64,000 nt of DNA from CAIOZA01 sp964464375. Its GTDB lineage: Bacteria; Bacteroidota; Ignavibacteria; Kapaibacteriales; UBA2268. Where the stretch lies: positions 1 through 64,000 of the forward strand of contig CAYXFU010000017.1 of NCBI GenBank assembly GCA_964464375.1. The letters are read 5' to 3'. The notes beneath the pieces are model-generated. The model had not been told where the DNA came from, did not search any database, and was given only the letters and a program-made list of their open reading frames with translations. A program made the translations under genes and the position numbers. Each line of letters opens with the position of its first letter. Position 1 is the stretch's first letter. Shown piece by piece: positions 32,327 to 40,386 of the stretch.

Positions 32327-32965
32327 ATGTATTATCTCAAATCATTTAGTTTTCTTACAGTTTTAATTTTCAGTTTATCTGTTTTGAGCTCATGCGGACA
32401 AGAGCAATCAAAGACAGATTTACAAACTGAGGTTCTAAACAATACAACAGCAATGTTAGCGAATAACAATACAGCAACAACAACTGCAGAAAAATCCGAA
32501 GCAAAGGTTTTTCAGATTGAAACAGTTGGAAAAGCTGAAAAAGGAAAATCCATTGATTTTTCCTGGAATGACAATGGTACAAAAGTTTCATTTGCAGAAT
32601 ACACAAAGAACAAGGTAGTTCTACTGAATTTTTGGGGCACATGGTGTCCACCGTGCCGTAAGGAAATTCCTGACCTAATTGCACTGAATAAAGAATTGAA
32701 AGGTAAAGATTTTGTGATCGTTGGAATCGCATTAGAAAGAAACCCGAATGGTGCTGTTAATGTAGTTAAGGAATATGCTCAGAAGAATCAAATTGAATAT
32801 ATAAATATCTGTGATCTTCAGAGAAAACTCGATCAGGCTTATGGCGGTATTGAAGCAGTACCGACAACTTTTATTATTGACAAGAAAGGCAATATATCAG
32901 AAACTATTGTCGGCGGTCGTGATAAAGCAACATTCCTTCAATCTGTAAATAGAGTTTTGAAGTAA
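32327..32965 (+). CDS. TlpA/ResA-like thioredoxin lipoprotein
   Basis: A 212-residue lipoprotein with lipobox LSSC at Cys23 and a low-complexity Thr/Asn linker to about residue 58. The thioredoxin-fold domain carries the redox pair Cys107-Pro-Pro-Cys110 in NFWGTWCPPCRKE, and the cis-Pro loop is AVPTTFIID. It probably reduces apocytochrome disulfides so that heme can be attached, the task of CcmG/ResA. Its place directly after ccmF supports this. A terminator with nine T ends the cluster. Confidence 0.92.
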   Translation: MYYLKSFSFLTVLIFSLSVLSSCGQEQSKTDLQTEVLNNTTAMLANNNTATTTAEKSEAKVFQIETVGKAEKGKSIDFSWNDNGTKVSFAEYTKNKVVLLNFWGTWCPPCRKEIPDLIALNKELKGKDFVIVGIALERNPNGAVNVVKEYAQKNQIEYINICDLQRKLDQAYGGIEAVPTTFIIDKKGNISETIVGGRDKATFLQSVNRVLK

Positions 32966-32988
32966 TTTCTTACTTTTCTTCTTAAATT

Positions 32989-33030
32989 AAAATGGTTGTT
33001 TTTGTTTAGCATGAACAGCCATTTTTTTTT
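32989..33030 (+). terminator. Rho-independent terminator of the ccm cluster
   Basis: A 12-bp stem (32989-33000 with 33014-33025, one G-U pair) followed by a run of nine T. It lies 24 bases after the tlpA stop. Confidence 0.92.
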
Positions 33031-33051
33031 GAATAGGATTAAAAAATAAAA

Positions 33052-33082
33052 AAAGCCTTGAAACACACAGTTTCAAGGCTTT
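33052..33082 (-). terminator. Terminator of tRNA-Arg
   Basis: A perfect 13-bp stem (33052-33064 with 33070-33082) with a 5-base loop. Read on the minus strand it runs into a T-rich tract. It lies 17 bases after the tRNA 3' end. Confidence 0.9.
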
Positions 33083-33098
33083 AATTATTATGTAAGAG

Positions 33099-33172
<74 letters not shown>

Positions 33173-33184
33173 AAGAATAGAATA

Positions 33185-33216
33185 CAAAAATAGTACATTT
33201 TCTTTAACTTAACAAA
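33185..33216 (-). promoter_or_regulatory. Bacteroidota-type promoter of tRNA-Arg
   Basis: On the minus strand TTTG (33213-33216), a 20-base spacer and TATTTTTG (33185-33192) match the TTTG-N19-21-TAnnTTTG consensus. The box ends 12 bases before the mature tRNA. Confidence 0.8.
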
Positions 33217-33253
33217 ATAATTTGTAAATTTCTTCAATTTATTATTTAAAATA

Positions 33254-33285
33254 TTTGAATTAATCCCGAATTATGCCTAATTTTG
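33254..33285 (+). promoter_or_regulatory. Bacteroidota-type promoter of the SRP RNA
   Basis: TTTG at 33254-33257, a 20-base spacer, and TAATTTTG at 33278-33285. The start of the RNA (about 33291) lies at the expected distance downstream. This is the best promoter in the window. Confidence 0.85.
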
Positions 33286-33290
33286 TAGTC

Positions 33291-33388
33291 GGGTCAAGTC
33301 CCGTGCGGCTAAGTCAAGCCCAACCCCGCCAGGTCCGGAAGGAAGCAACGGTAAGTTTGCACTTAGGGCGCCACGGTCAACTTGACCC
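33291..33388 (+). ncRNA. ffs: Signal recognition particle RNA, small bacterial type
   Basis: A 98-base RNA that scaffolds Ffh for cotranslational targeting of membrane proteins. The apical domain contains the nearly invariant CCAGGTCCGGAAGGAAGCAA with its GGAA tetraloop and the asymmetric AGCA loop that binds the Ffh M domain. The ends GGGTCAAGT and ACTTGACCC pair to close one long hairpin. A run of ten T follows, so the RNA probably terminates itself. It has its own promoter and no Alu domain. Confidence 0.96.
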
Positions 33389-33460
33389 TTTTTTTTTATA
33401 TATAATGTAATTAAAACCGTTATATTCGTCTCTTCAATCTTATATCAATTTTGATTCTGA

Positions 33461-35119
33461 ATGAAAAAAGAAATAATCATCAATTCTGCATTAAATGAAG
33501 TCCGTATTGCAATTACCGAAGAAGGTAAGCTTGCTGAATTTTTCATTGAAACTCCAGATAAAGAAAAATCAGTTGGTAATATTTATCTTGGTCAGGTGAA
33601 GCGAATTGTTCCGGGGATTAATGCTGCTTTCGTTGACATTGGTCAGGGACAGGATGGTTTTCTTCATTTCTCAGATGTTGATGATGATCTTGACAACATG
33701 ATTACCGATGAAGAAGATACTCCCGATGATGAGGACAACGAACCTGAAATCGACGAATATAATGATGTCTTCGATGAATTAAATATTTCTCCTGAAGACG
33801 AAGAAGATAAACTAAAAAAAGCTAATAAACCTGAAAATACCTTTGAGACAAAACAAGCAATTTTCATGACCAGAAGAAGTGGTCCTGTTGAGATAAATCT
33901 CGAAGAAGAACAGAAAATAATTGTACAAATCGTCCGTGAAGCATATCGTTCAAAAGGAGTAAAAATAACGACTAAAATTGCACTGCCAGGCAGATATGTC
34001 GTTTTAATGCCTTTCGAGAATGTTATTGGTATATCACGTAAAATCACCTCATTCAAAGAAAGAAAGCGTCTCCGTTATTTGGCTAGAACAACTCTTCCTA
34101 AAGGATCCGGTTGTATTATCCGTACTGCAGCACAAGGAAAAAGTGAAATTGAATTAATCCGTGACTGGGATAAGTTAATTCAGACTTGGCGAGACATTGA
34201 AGCAAAGATCAAAAGGGCTGAGGGTCCTACCCTACTTTATCAGGATATGGAGCTTGCAACAAGTGTGATTCGTGATTTATTTACAACCGATGTTGCAAAG
34301 GTTTATGTTGATTCAAAAAAATTATTTAAAGAAATTACAAATTATATCAAATGGGCTTCCCCAAATCTCTTAAGTGCAGTTGAACTTTATGACCAAAAGA
34401 AACCAATTTTTGATCATTTTGGTGTGGAACAAGAATTAGAAAAAACCTATAAGTCAAAAGTAAATCTACCAAAAGGTGGATCGATTATAGTTGAACAAAC
34501 TGAAGCAATGCATGTCATTGATGTAAATTCCGGAAAATCAATCTCTGAACATCTTCAGGAAAATACTGCATTAAATACAAATCTTGAAGCATCACGAGAA
34601 ATTGCACGACAGATTAGGCTAAGGGATATGTCCGGTATGATTCTTATTGATTTCATCGATATGGGTAAAGATGCAAATCGGAAAAGATTGTTTAGTGATA
34701 TGCGTAGAGAGTTGAATAGAGATAGAGCAAAAACAGTTGTCTATCCACTAACTCAGCTCGGAATCATGCAAATTACACGTCAGAGAATTAATCAAACCAT
34801 ATCTGAGAAAATGACAGATGTTTGCCCAATGTGTCATGGAAGAGGCAGGATTGCTTCCAAGTCAGTTCTCTTCAATGCTATTGAAAGATGGTTAAAGAAT
34901 TTTCGTTCTCATTCACGAGAATTTAAACTAAATTTGCATATTCATCCCCATGTGGCTCCTTATTTGACCGAAGGAACCTTATCAAGACTATCAAGACTTA
35001 TGATAAAGTACTTTGTTAAAATTAAATTGGTACAGGATGAACAAATATCTATCGATTCATTCAAATTTGAATCCCCACGAAGGAACAAGGATGTAACCCA
35101 GGAATACATGAAGAGCTGA
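33461..35119 (+). CDS. rng: Ribonuclease E/G family endoribonuclease
   Basis: An RNase E/G family enzyme (552 residues) that cuts single-stranded RNA in rRNA maturation and mRNA turnover. The S1 domain starts GNIYLGQVKRIVPGINAAFV. It holds an unusual acidic insert at about residues 75-125 (runs of Glu and Asp, then a Lys-rich turn). The catalytic DNase I-like part has DVNSGKS and IDFIDMGKDANR with metal-binding aspartates. The Zn-link is CPMCHGRGR. It is shorter than E. coli RNase E and has no long C-terminal scaffold, so RNase G-like. Its stop overlaps the dxr start (TGATG). Confidence 0.95.
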   Translation: MKKEIIINSALNEVRIAITEEGKLAEFFIETPDKEKSVGNIYLGQVKRIVPGINAAFVDIGQGQDGFLHFSDVDDDLDNMITDEEDTPDDEDNEPEIDEYNDVFDELNISPEDEEDKLKKANKPENTFETKQAIFMTRRSGPVEINLEEEQKIIVQIVREAYRSKGVKITTKIALPGRYVVLMPFENVIGISRKITSFKERKRLRYLARTTLPKGSGCIIRTAAQGKSEIELIRDWDKLIQTWRDIEAKIKRAEGPTLLYQDMELATSVIRDLFTTDVAKVYVDSKKLFKEITNYIKWASPNLLSAVELYDQKKPIFDHFGVEQELEKTYKSKVNLPKGGSIIVEQTEAMHVIDVNSGKSISEHLQENTALNTNLEASREIARQIRLRDMSGMILIDFIDMGKDANRKRLFSDMRRELNRDRAKTVVYPLTQLGIMQITRQRINQTISEKMTDVCPMCHGRGRIASKSVLFNAIERWLKNFRSHSREFKLNLHIHPHVAPYLTEGTLSRLSRLMIKYFVKIKLVQDEQISIDSFKFESPRRNKDVTQEYMKS

Positions 35120-36282
35120 TGACAGATAATCCCAAAATATTAACCATTCTTGGATCTACAGGTTCAATTGGCGTACAAACTTTGCAGGTAATTGATTCTA
35201 TAAAGGGTGGCTTTGAAATTAATTATCTAACAACTTATTCAAGAATTGATATTCTAACTGAGCAGATAGAAAAATATCATCCAAGAGGTGTAGTAATCGG
35301 TGATGAGACATTATATCTGAATTTCAAAAAAGAATCAAATTTTAACGGTACAATTCTTTGTGGAGAAGAAGGCCTGTGTGAAGCAGCATCAGATTCCAGA
35401 AATGATTTAACAGTCTCTGCATTGGTTGGTTTCTCAGGAGTGATTCCTACCCTATCTGCAATCAGAGCAGGAATAAACATAGCATTAGCCAATAAAGAGA
35501 CATTGGTTAGTGCCGGTAGCATTATTACTGACGAAGCAAGGAAATATAATGTTCAGATATTTGCAATCGATAGTGAGCACAGTGCGGTCCTACAATGTTT
35601 GGTTGGGGAAAACAATGAAGAAATCGAAAAAATCATTTTGACTGCTTCAGGTGGTCCATTCCTCAACACACCAATTGAAGATTTTAAAAATATTACGGTC
35701 AATCAAGCTCTGGCACACCCAAACTGGTCAATGGGCAATAAAATAACAATTGATTCGGCAACCATGATAAATAAGGGTTTCGAGATAATCGAAGCATACT
35801 GGTTGTTTGATATTGAAATAAATAAAATAGAAGTTGTTATTCATCCTCAAAGTATCATTCACTCAATGGTACAATTTGTTGACGGTTCAATAAAAGCACA
35901 AATGGGACATCCGGATATGAGAATACCTATTTCCTATGCACTAACATATCCAATGAGGATGAAAAATAATTTTCAAAGACTTGATTTTAATAAATTTAAT
36001 TCTTTAACATTTTCAGAACCTGATTTAAATCGATTTCCATGCCTCAGACTTGCTTATGATTCACTCAAAAGCTTTGGGAATAGTACAACAGTTTTGAATG
36101 CTGCTAACGAAATTGCAGTTAATGGCTTTTTAAATAATCAAATTTCATTTAATGATATTTCAGTACTTGTGGAAACGACGCTTATGAATATTAACCATAT
36201 CGATAATCCAACAATTGACGATATTGTTAATACTAACATAGATTCAAGAAATTTTACAACTAAATTGCTAAACAATAATTAA
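35119..36282 (+). CDS. dxr: 1-deoxy-D-xylulose 5-phosphate reductoisomerase
   Basis: Converts DXP to MEP, the first committed step of the non-mevalonate isoprenoid pathway. The NADPH-binding GSTGSIGVQTLQVI opens the protein. ANKETLVSAG, then DSEHSAVLQCL with the metal-binding Asp and Glu, and TASGGPFL are all present, as is NPNWSMG-type HPNWSMGNKITIDSATMIN. At 387 residues it is full length. It is coupled to rng by TGATG and followed by rseP 13 bases later. ispG of the same pathway lies 10 kb away on the other strand. Confidence 0.97.
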   Translation: MTDNPKILTILGSTGSIGVQTLQVIDSIKGGFEINYLTTYSRIDILTEQIEKYHPRGVVIGDETLYLNFKKESNFNGTILCGEEGLCEAASDSRNDLTVSALVGFSGVIPTLSAIRAGINIALANKETLVSAGSIITDEARKYNVQIFAIDSEHSAVLQCLVGENNEEIEKIILTASGGPFLNTPIEDFKNITVNQALAHPNWSMGNKITIDSATMINKGFEIIEAYWLFDIEINKIEVVIHPQSIIHSMVQFVDGSIKAQMGHPDMRIPISYALTYPMRMKNNFQRLDFNKFNSLTFSEPDLNRFPCLRLAYDSLKSFGNSTTVLNAANEIAVNGFLNNQISFNDISVLVETTLMNINHIDNPTIDDIVNTNIDSRNFTTKLLNNN

Positions 36283-36294
36283 TCGGATATATTT

Positions 36295-37671
36295 ATGGAA
36301 ATACTGAACAGCATATTTTACTTTGTCATAGTAATTGGAATACTTGTCTTCATTCATGAATTGGGTCATTTTCTAGCAGCCCGGGCATGTGGTATAAGAA
36401 CGGATATTTTCTCTTTCGGTATGGGACCTCGATTATTTGGATATAATCAGATAAACGGGTTCACATTTGGTAAGCTTAAAGATTGGGAAGGTAATGGATA
36501 TTGCGACTATCGTATATGTTTGCTTCCTGTTGGAGGATACGTTAAAGTAAACGGCATGGTTGACGAGAGTATGGACACCACTGCTTTAAGTGCTGAACCT
36601 CAGCAATACGAATTCAGATCGAAGAACATGTTGCAGAAAATATTTGTGCTGAGCGCAGGTGTAATAATGAACTTCGCTCTTGCAATCGGAATTTTCTCAT
36701 TTATTTCCTTTTCCGAAGGAAAAATAATATGGAAGACAACCACGATCGGATACATTGATAAGAATACTATAGCAGATCGTATCGGTTTGAAGAGTGGTGA
36801 TAAAATAATCCAAATCAATGGCAAGAAGCTAACATCATGGGATGAACTTTCTGACATGCTTATGATTTCAGAATTAGGAGATGAGAAAAATATAACTGTT
36901 GATAGAAATGACACCGTTATGAATTTTAAAGCTGATGGTAAAGCTTTACTTAAAACAATGACTGGTCAGCTTTCACTTGGTATCGTTCCGGAAAATGCCT
37001 TTGTTTATGTAAAAGGTGTTGAGAGCGGAAAACCTGCCGCTACGGTTGGTTTGACAACCGGTGATACAATTATTTCTGTAAATGATGAAAAAATCGGAGC
37101 TTTTTCCAGACTGACTGCTCTTCTGAATCAGTACAAAAATCAGAAAATCCTGTTAACCTGGAAACGCGGCAATAATCTGATGAAGGACTCTATTCACCCG
37201 GATAACAATGGTAAACTAGGTTTTTATCCTGATGTAGTTTTTGCTGGTAAGCGTGAAAAACTATCTTTTGGACTATTTGGATCAGTTTCCGAAGGATTTA
37301 AACAGACTTATAAATTCTCTAATGTTTTTGTTAAATCAGTTCTTCAAATTTTCAAAGGAAATATCTCAGCAAAAGAATCTCTTGGTGGGCCTATTATGAT
37401 CGCTAAGAGTGCAGGTTTATCTGCCAAGCTCGGTCTTGAAGTTTTCCTTAATTTTATGGCAATGCTTTCAATAACTTTAGCAATAATTAATATATTACCT
37501 TTCCCTGCTCTTGACGGAGGGCATATAATTATCACAATCATTGAATCAATAATTAGAAGAGAAATACCATTAAAGGGTAAAATTGTTATCCAAAATATTG
37601 GTATGGTTCTTCTTTTAGGTTTAATGGCTTATGCTTTCTATAACGACATAATGAGACTCTTTGGAAAATAA
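36295..37671 (+). CDS. rseP: Site-2 zinc metalloprotease RseP
   Basis: An intramembrane protease that completes anti-sigma factor cleavage in envelope stress signalling. The zinc site HELGHF is in the first helix (about residues 22-27). The second site NILPFPALDGGH is near the C-terminus. Two PDZ-like domains lie between (IGLKSGDKIIQINGKKLTSW and VGLTTGDTIISVNDEKI). At 458 residues it is of normal length. It could act on the membrane anti-sigma factor encoded at about 18.4-19.1 kb, but this is inference. The dxr-rseP order is common in bacteria. Confidence 0.95.
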   Translation: MEILNSIFYFVIVIGILVFIHELGHFLAARACGIRTDIFSFGMGPRLFGYNQINGFTFGKLKDWEGNGYCDYRICLLPVGGYVKVNGMVDESMDTTALSAEPQQYEFRSKNMLQKIFVLSAGVIMNFALAIGIFSFISFSEGKIIWKTTTIGYIDKNTIADRIGLKSGDKIIQINGKKLTSWDELSDMLMISELGDEKNITVDRNDTVMNFKADGKALLKTMTGQLSLGIVPENAFVYVKGVESGKPAATVGLTTGDTIISVNDEKIGAFSRLTALLNQYKNQKILLTWKRGNNLMKDSIHPDNNGKLGFYPDVVFAGKREKLSFGLFGSVSEGFKQTYKFSNVFVKSVLQIFKGNISAKESLGGPIMIAKSAGLSAKLGLEVFLNFMAMLSITLAIINILPFPALDGGHIIITIIESIIRREIPLKGKIVIQNIGMVLLLGLMAYAFYNDIMRLFGK

Positions 37672-38442
37672 ATGCCTGAACCATTAATTTTAGTATCCAA
37701 TGACGATGGAATAGACTCCAACGGAATCTATGTTTTAGCAATGGAGATGATGAAACTAGGAGAAGTATTTGTTGTTGCACCTGACAGACAACAAAGTGCA
37801 GTTGGACATGCACTTACTGTATCTAAACCATTACGAATCTCTAAATATCAGCGAATTGATATCAAGAATGGATTTGCAATCAATGGAACACCGGCAGACT
37901 GTGTTAAATTAGCAATATCAAGAATTCTGCCCAGAAAGCCTGATCTTGTTGTTTCTGGAATTAACCATGGACAGAACACTTCTGTGAACATGCTCTATTC
38001 AGGAACGGTTTCTGCGGCAACAGAGGGTATGTTGGTAGGAATACCCTCTATGGCAATATCCCTTTCATCTTATGATCTAAATTCAGACATGAGTGCATCC
38101 GGAATTTATTCATATCGAATTGCAAAAGAACTTCTTGAAAACAAAATGCCTTTAGGTACTTTTATCAACGTAAATATACCGAACCTTGAAATAGGGAAGA
38201 TTAAGGGAATGAGGATCACCAAACAAAGTAATTCATCTTGGGATGATGCCTACGAAAAACGTATTGATCCTTTTGGAAAAGAATATTACTGGTTCTCCGG
38301 GGTTTATAATACAAACGACAACAACCCTGAGTCCGATGATATTGCCGTCACTGAAGGATATGTATCAATTACACCGGTGCACTATAATTTGACAAACTTT
38401 GATGCCATAGATAAGCTTAAAAGTATTTTTGATAGCGATTAA
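37672..38442 (+). CDS. surE: 5'-nucleotidase SurE
   Basis: A metal-dependent nucleoside monophosphate phosphatase linked to stationary-phase survival. The active-site segment VSNDDGIDSNG opens the protein, with the metal-binding Asp-Asp pair. GTPADCVKLAI and VSGINHGQNTSVNMLYSGTV follow, both family hallmarks. At 256 residues it is full length. The ATG follows the rseP stop directly, with no gap, so it is the last gene of rng-dxr-rseP-surE. Confidence 0.97.
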   Translation: MPEPLILVSNDDGIDSNGIYVLAMEMMKLGEVFVVAPDRQQSAVGHALTVSKPLRISKYQRIDIKNGFAINGTPADCVKLAISRILPRKPDLVVSGINHGQNTSVNMLYSGTVSAATEGMLVGIPSMAISLSSYDLNSDMSASGIYSYRIAKELLENKMPLGTFINVNIPNLEIGKIKGMRITKQSNSSWDDAYEKRIDPFGKEYYWFSGVYNTNDNNPESDDIAVTEGYVSITPVHYNLTNFDAIDKLKSIFDSD

Positions 38443-38509
38443 ATTATTTGTAATTTTTTTTACTTTTTTATTTTCCTGTGGTGATTAAGATCAATGTGAT
38501 TTCGATCTC

Positions 38510-39409
38510 TTAAATATGTTGTTCTGCTCGGTATGAGCTTCGCACTAGTGGACCTGATTCTACATGTCTAAAACCAAGCTCGATAATACCATAACGCTTG
38601 TATTCTGCAAATTCATCTGGAGTAACAAATCTATCAACAGGAATATGTTCTTTTGTCGGTTGAAGATACTGTCCAATTGTCATTATATCCACATTTTTGG
38701 CTCTGATATCTTTCATCACTTCAAATACTTCTTCAGTTCTCTCACCTATTCCAACCATTATACCAGTTTTAGTTAAAAATCCGGCTTTTTTTGAATATTC
38801 AAGCACAAACAAAGAACGCTCATATTTTGCTTGGGGACGGACGGTTTTGTATAAACGTGGGACAGTTTCGATGTTATGATTGAGAACATCTGGCTTAGCA
38901 TCAAGAACACGTTGAAGACATTCAACATCACCCTTGAAATCAGGAATCAGTACTTCTACACGAACATTTGGATTCAATTTCTTAACTTCAGTAATTGTTC
39001 TAGCCCAAATAGTAGATCCCTGATCGGTAAGTTGATCGCGGTTAACTGATGTTATAACTGCATGTGAAATCCCCATTTGTTTAATAGCATCAGCAACTTC
39101 AAATGGTTCATCCTGATTGATAATTTCTGATTTTCCTGTTTTGATAGCACAAAATCCACATGAACGAGTACATGTGTCTCCAAGAATCATAAAAGTAGCC
39201 GTTCCATTATGCCAACATTCACCAATATTTGGACAATGAGCCTCTTCACAAACAGTATGAAGACTTTTGGATCTCATCATTGACTTGATCTGTGTATAGG
39301 ATTCTCCTCCCGGAGCTCTGACTTTTAGCCATTCAGGCCTGCGGACAACCGAAAGTTCGATTGGATTACTCATACTTGTTATATCAGCAGGTAAATCTAT
39401 TTTATGCAT
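38510..39409 (-). CDS. lipA: Lipoyl synthase
   Basis: Inserts two sulfur atoms into octanoyl groups bound to lipoyl domains, a radical SAM reaction. The auxiliary cluster motif CEEAHCPNIGEC (Cys-x4-Cys-x5-Cys) and the radical SAM motif CTRSCGFC (Cys-x3-Cys-x2-Cys) are both intact. The C-terminal Arg-Ser-Ser-Tyr (VRSSYRAEQ) supplies the last cluster ligand. At 299 residues it is normal. It follows rpoD by 24 bases. A lipoylated target would be the glycine cleavage H protein, whose partner gcvPA is in this window. Confidence 0.97.
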   Translation of the reverse strand: MHKIDLPADITSMSNPIELSVVRRPEWLKVRAPGGESYTQIKSMMRSKSLHTVCEEAHCPNIGECWHNGTATFMILGDTCTRSCGFCAIKTGKSEIINQDEPFEVADAIKQMGISHAVITSVNRDQLTDQGSTIWARTITEVKKLNPNVRVEVLIPDFKGDVECLQRVLDAKPDVLNHNIETVPRLYKTVRPQAKYERSLFVLEYSKKAGFLTKTGIMVGIGERTEEVFEVMKDIRAKNVDIMTIGQYLQPTKEHIPVDRFVTPDEFAEYKRYGIIELGFRHVESGPLVRSSYRAEQHI

Positions 39410-39433
39410 AATATATTATTTTTAAAGTACAAT

Positions 39434-40294
39434 TTAGCCAAGATAGGCACGTAAAGCTTTTGATCGTGAAGCATGTCTTAATCTTCTGATTGCTTTCTCT
39501 TTAATTTGGCGAACACGTTCTCTTGTTAGATTAAACTTCTCACCAATTTCTTCCAAAGTGAGCGAATGACCATCTAAACCAAAATATAATTTTATAACTT
39601 CAGCCTCTCTGGTAGAGAGTGTTGTTAAAACCTGCTGAACTTCAACTTTGAGGGATTCTCTGATTAATTCTGCATCAGGCGGTGGCTGTTGTTCATTTGG
39701 AAGGATATCCAGCAATCGGTTGTCTTCACCTTGCACAAAAGGAGCATCAACAGATAAATGCCTACCAGAAATTTTGATTGTTTCTGCAATTTCAGCAACA
39801 CTTATTTCAAGTTGTTCTGCTAATTCTGCGGCAGTAGGCTCCCGCTCAAATTTTTGTTCGAGTTCACTGAACTTTTTTCCAATTTTATTTAAGGCACCTA
39901 CTCTATTTAATGGCAAACGAACAATACGTGACTGTTCGGCTAAAGCTTGAAGAATAGACTGTCTGATCCACCAAACAGCATAAGAGATAAACTTAAATCC
40001 TCTAGTCTCATCGAATCGTTTGGCGGCTTTAATGAGGCCAAGATTTCCTTCATTGATAAGATCTCCCAAGGATAAACCTTGATTTTGATATTGCTTTGCA
40101 ACTGAAACAACGAAACGAAGGTTTGATTTAACTAATCTTTCCAAAGCCCTGTTCCCCTCAGCACCACCTTTTCTTATATTTTGTGCTAATGAGATTTCGT
40201 CAGCAGGACTCAATAATTCTACTCTACCTATTTCTTGTAAATATTTATCTAAAGATTGGCTTTCTCTATTCGTATATTGCTTCGTTATTCTCAT
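39434..40294 (-). CDS. rpoD: Primary RNA polymerase sigma factor RpoD/SigA (short type)
   Basis: A 286-residue sigma-70. Regions 1.2 to 4.2 are present: LDKYLQEIGRVELLSPADE, then FVVSVAKQYQNQGLSLGDLI, NLGLIKAAKRFDETRGFKFI with SYAVWWIRQSI, the region 3 SVDAPFVQGEDN and the region 4 helix-turn-helix LTLEEIGEKFNLTRERVRQI. It lacks the long region 1.1 found in E. coli RpoD. This is the form used by Bacteroidota, whose promoters read TTTG and TAnnTTTG; both elements are seen at RNA genes here. It lies between ctpA and lipA on the minus strand. Confidence 0.96.
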   Translation of the reverse strand: MRITKQYTNRESQSLDKYLQEIGRVELLSPADEISLAQNIRKGGAEGNRALERLVKSNLRFVVSVAKQYQNQGLSLGDLINEGNLGLIKAAKRFDETRGFKFISYAVWWIRQSILQALAEQSRIVRLPLNRVGALNKIGKKFSELEQKFEREPTAAELAEQLEISVAEIAETIKISGRHLSVDAPFVQGEDNRLLDILPNEQQPPPDAELIRESLKVEVQQVLTTLSTREAEVIKLYFGLDGHSLTLEEIGEKFNLTRERVRQIKEKAIRRLRHASRSKALRAYLG

Positions 40295-40386
40295 ACAAAG
40301 TCCTGAATGTTAAAAAATTGACGCACAAAGAACATGACAACGTTTATGCTACTGTTCTATTTTCACATTTTGATTATTCTATTTGT

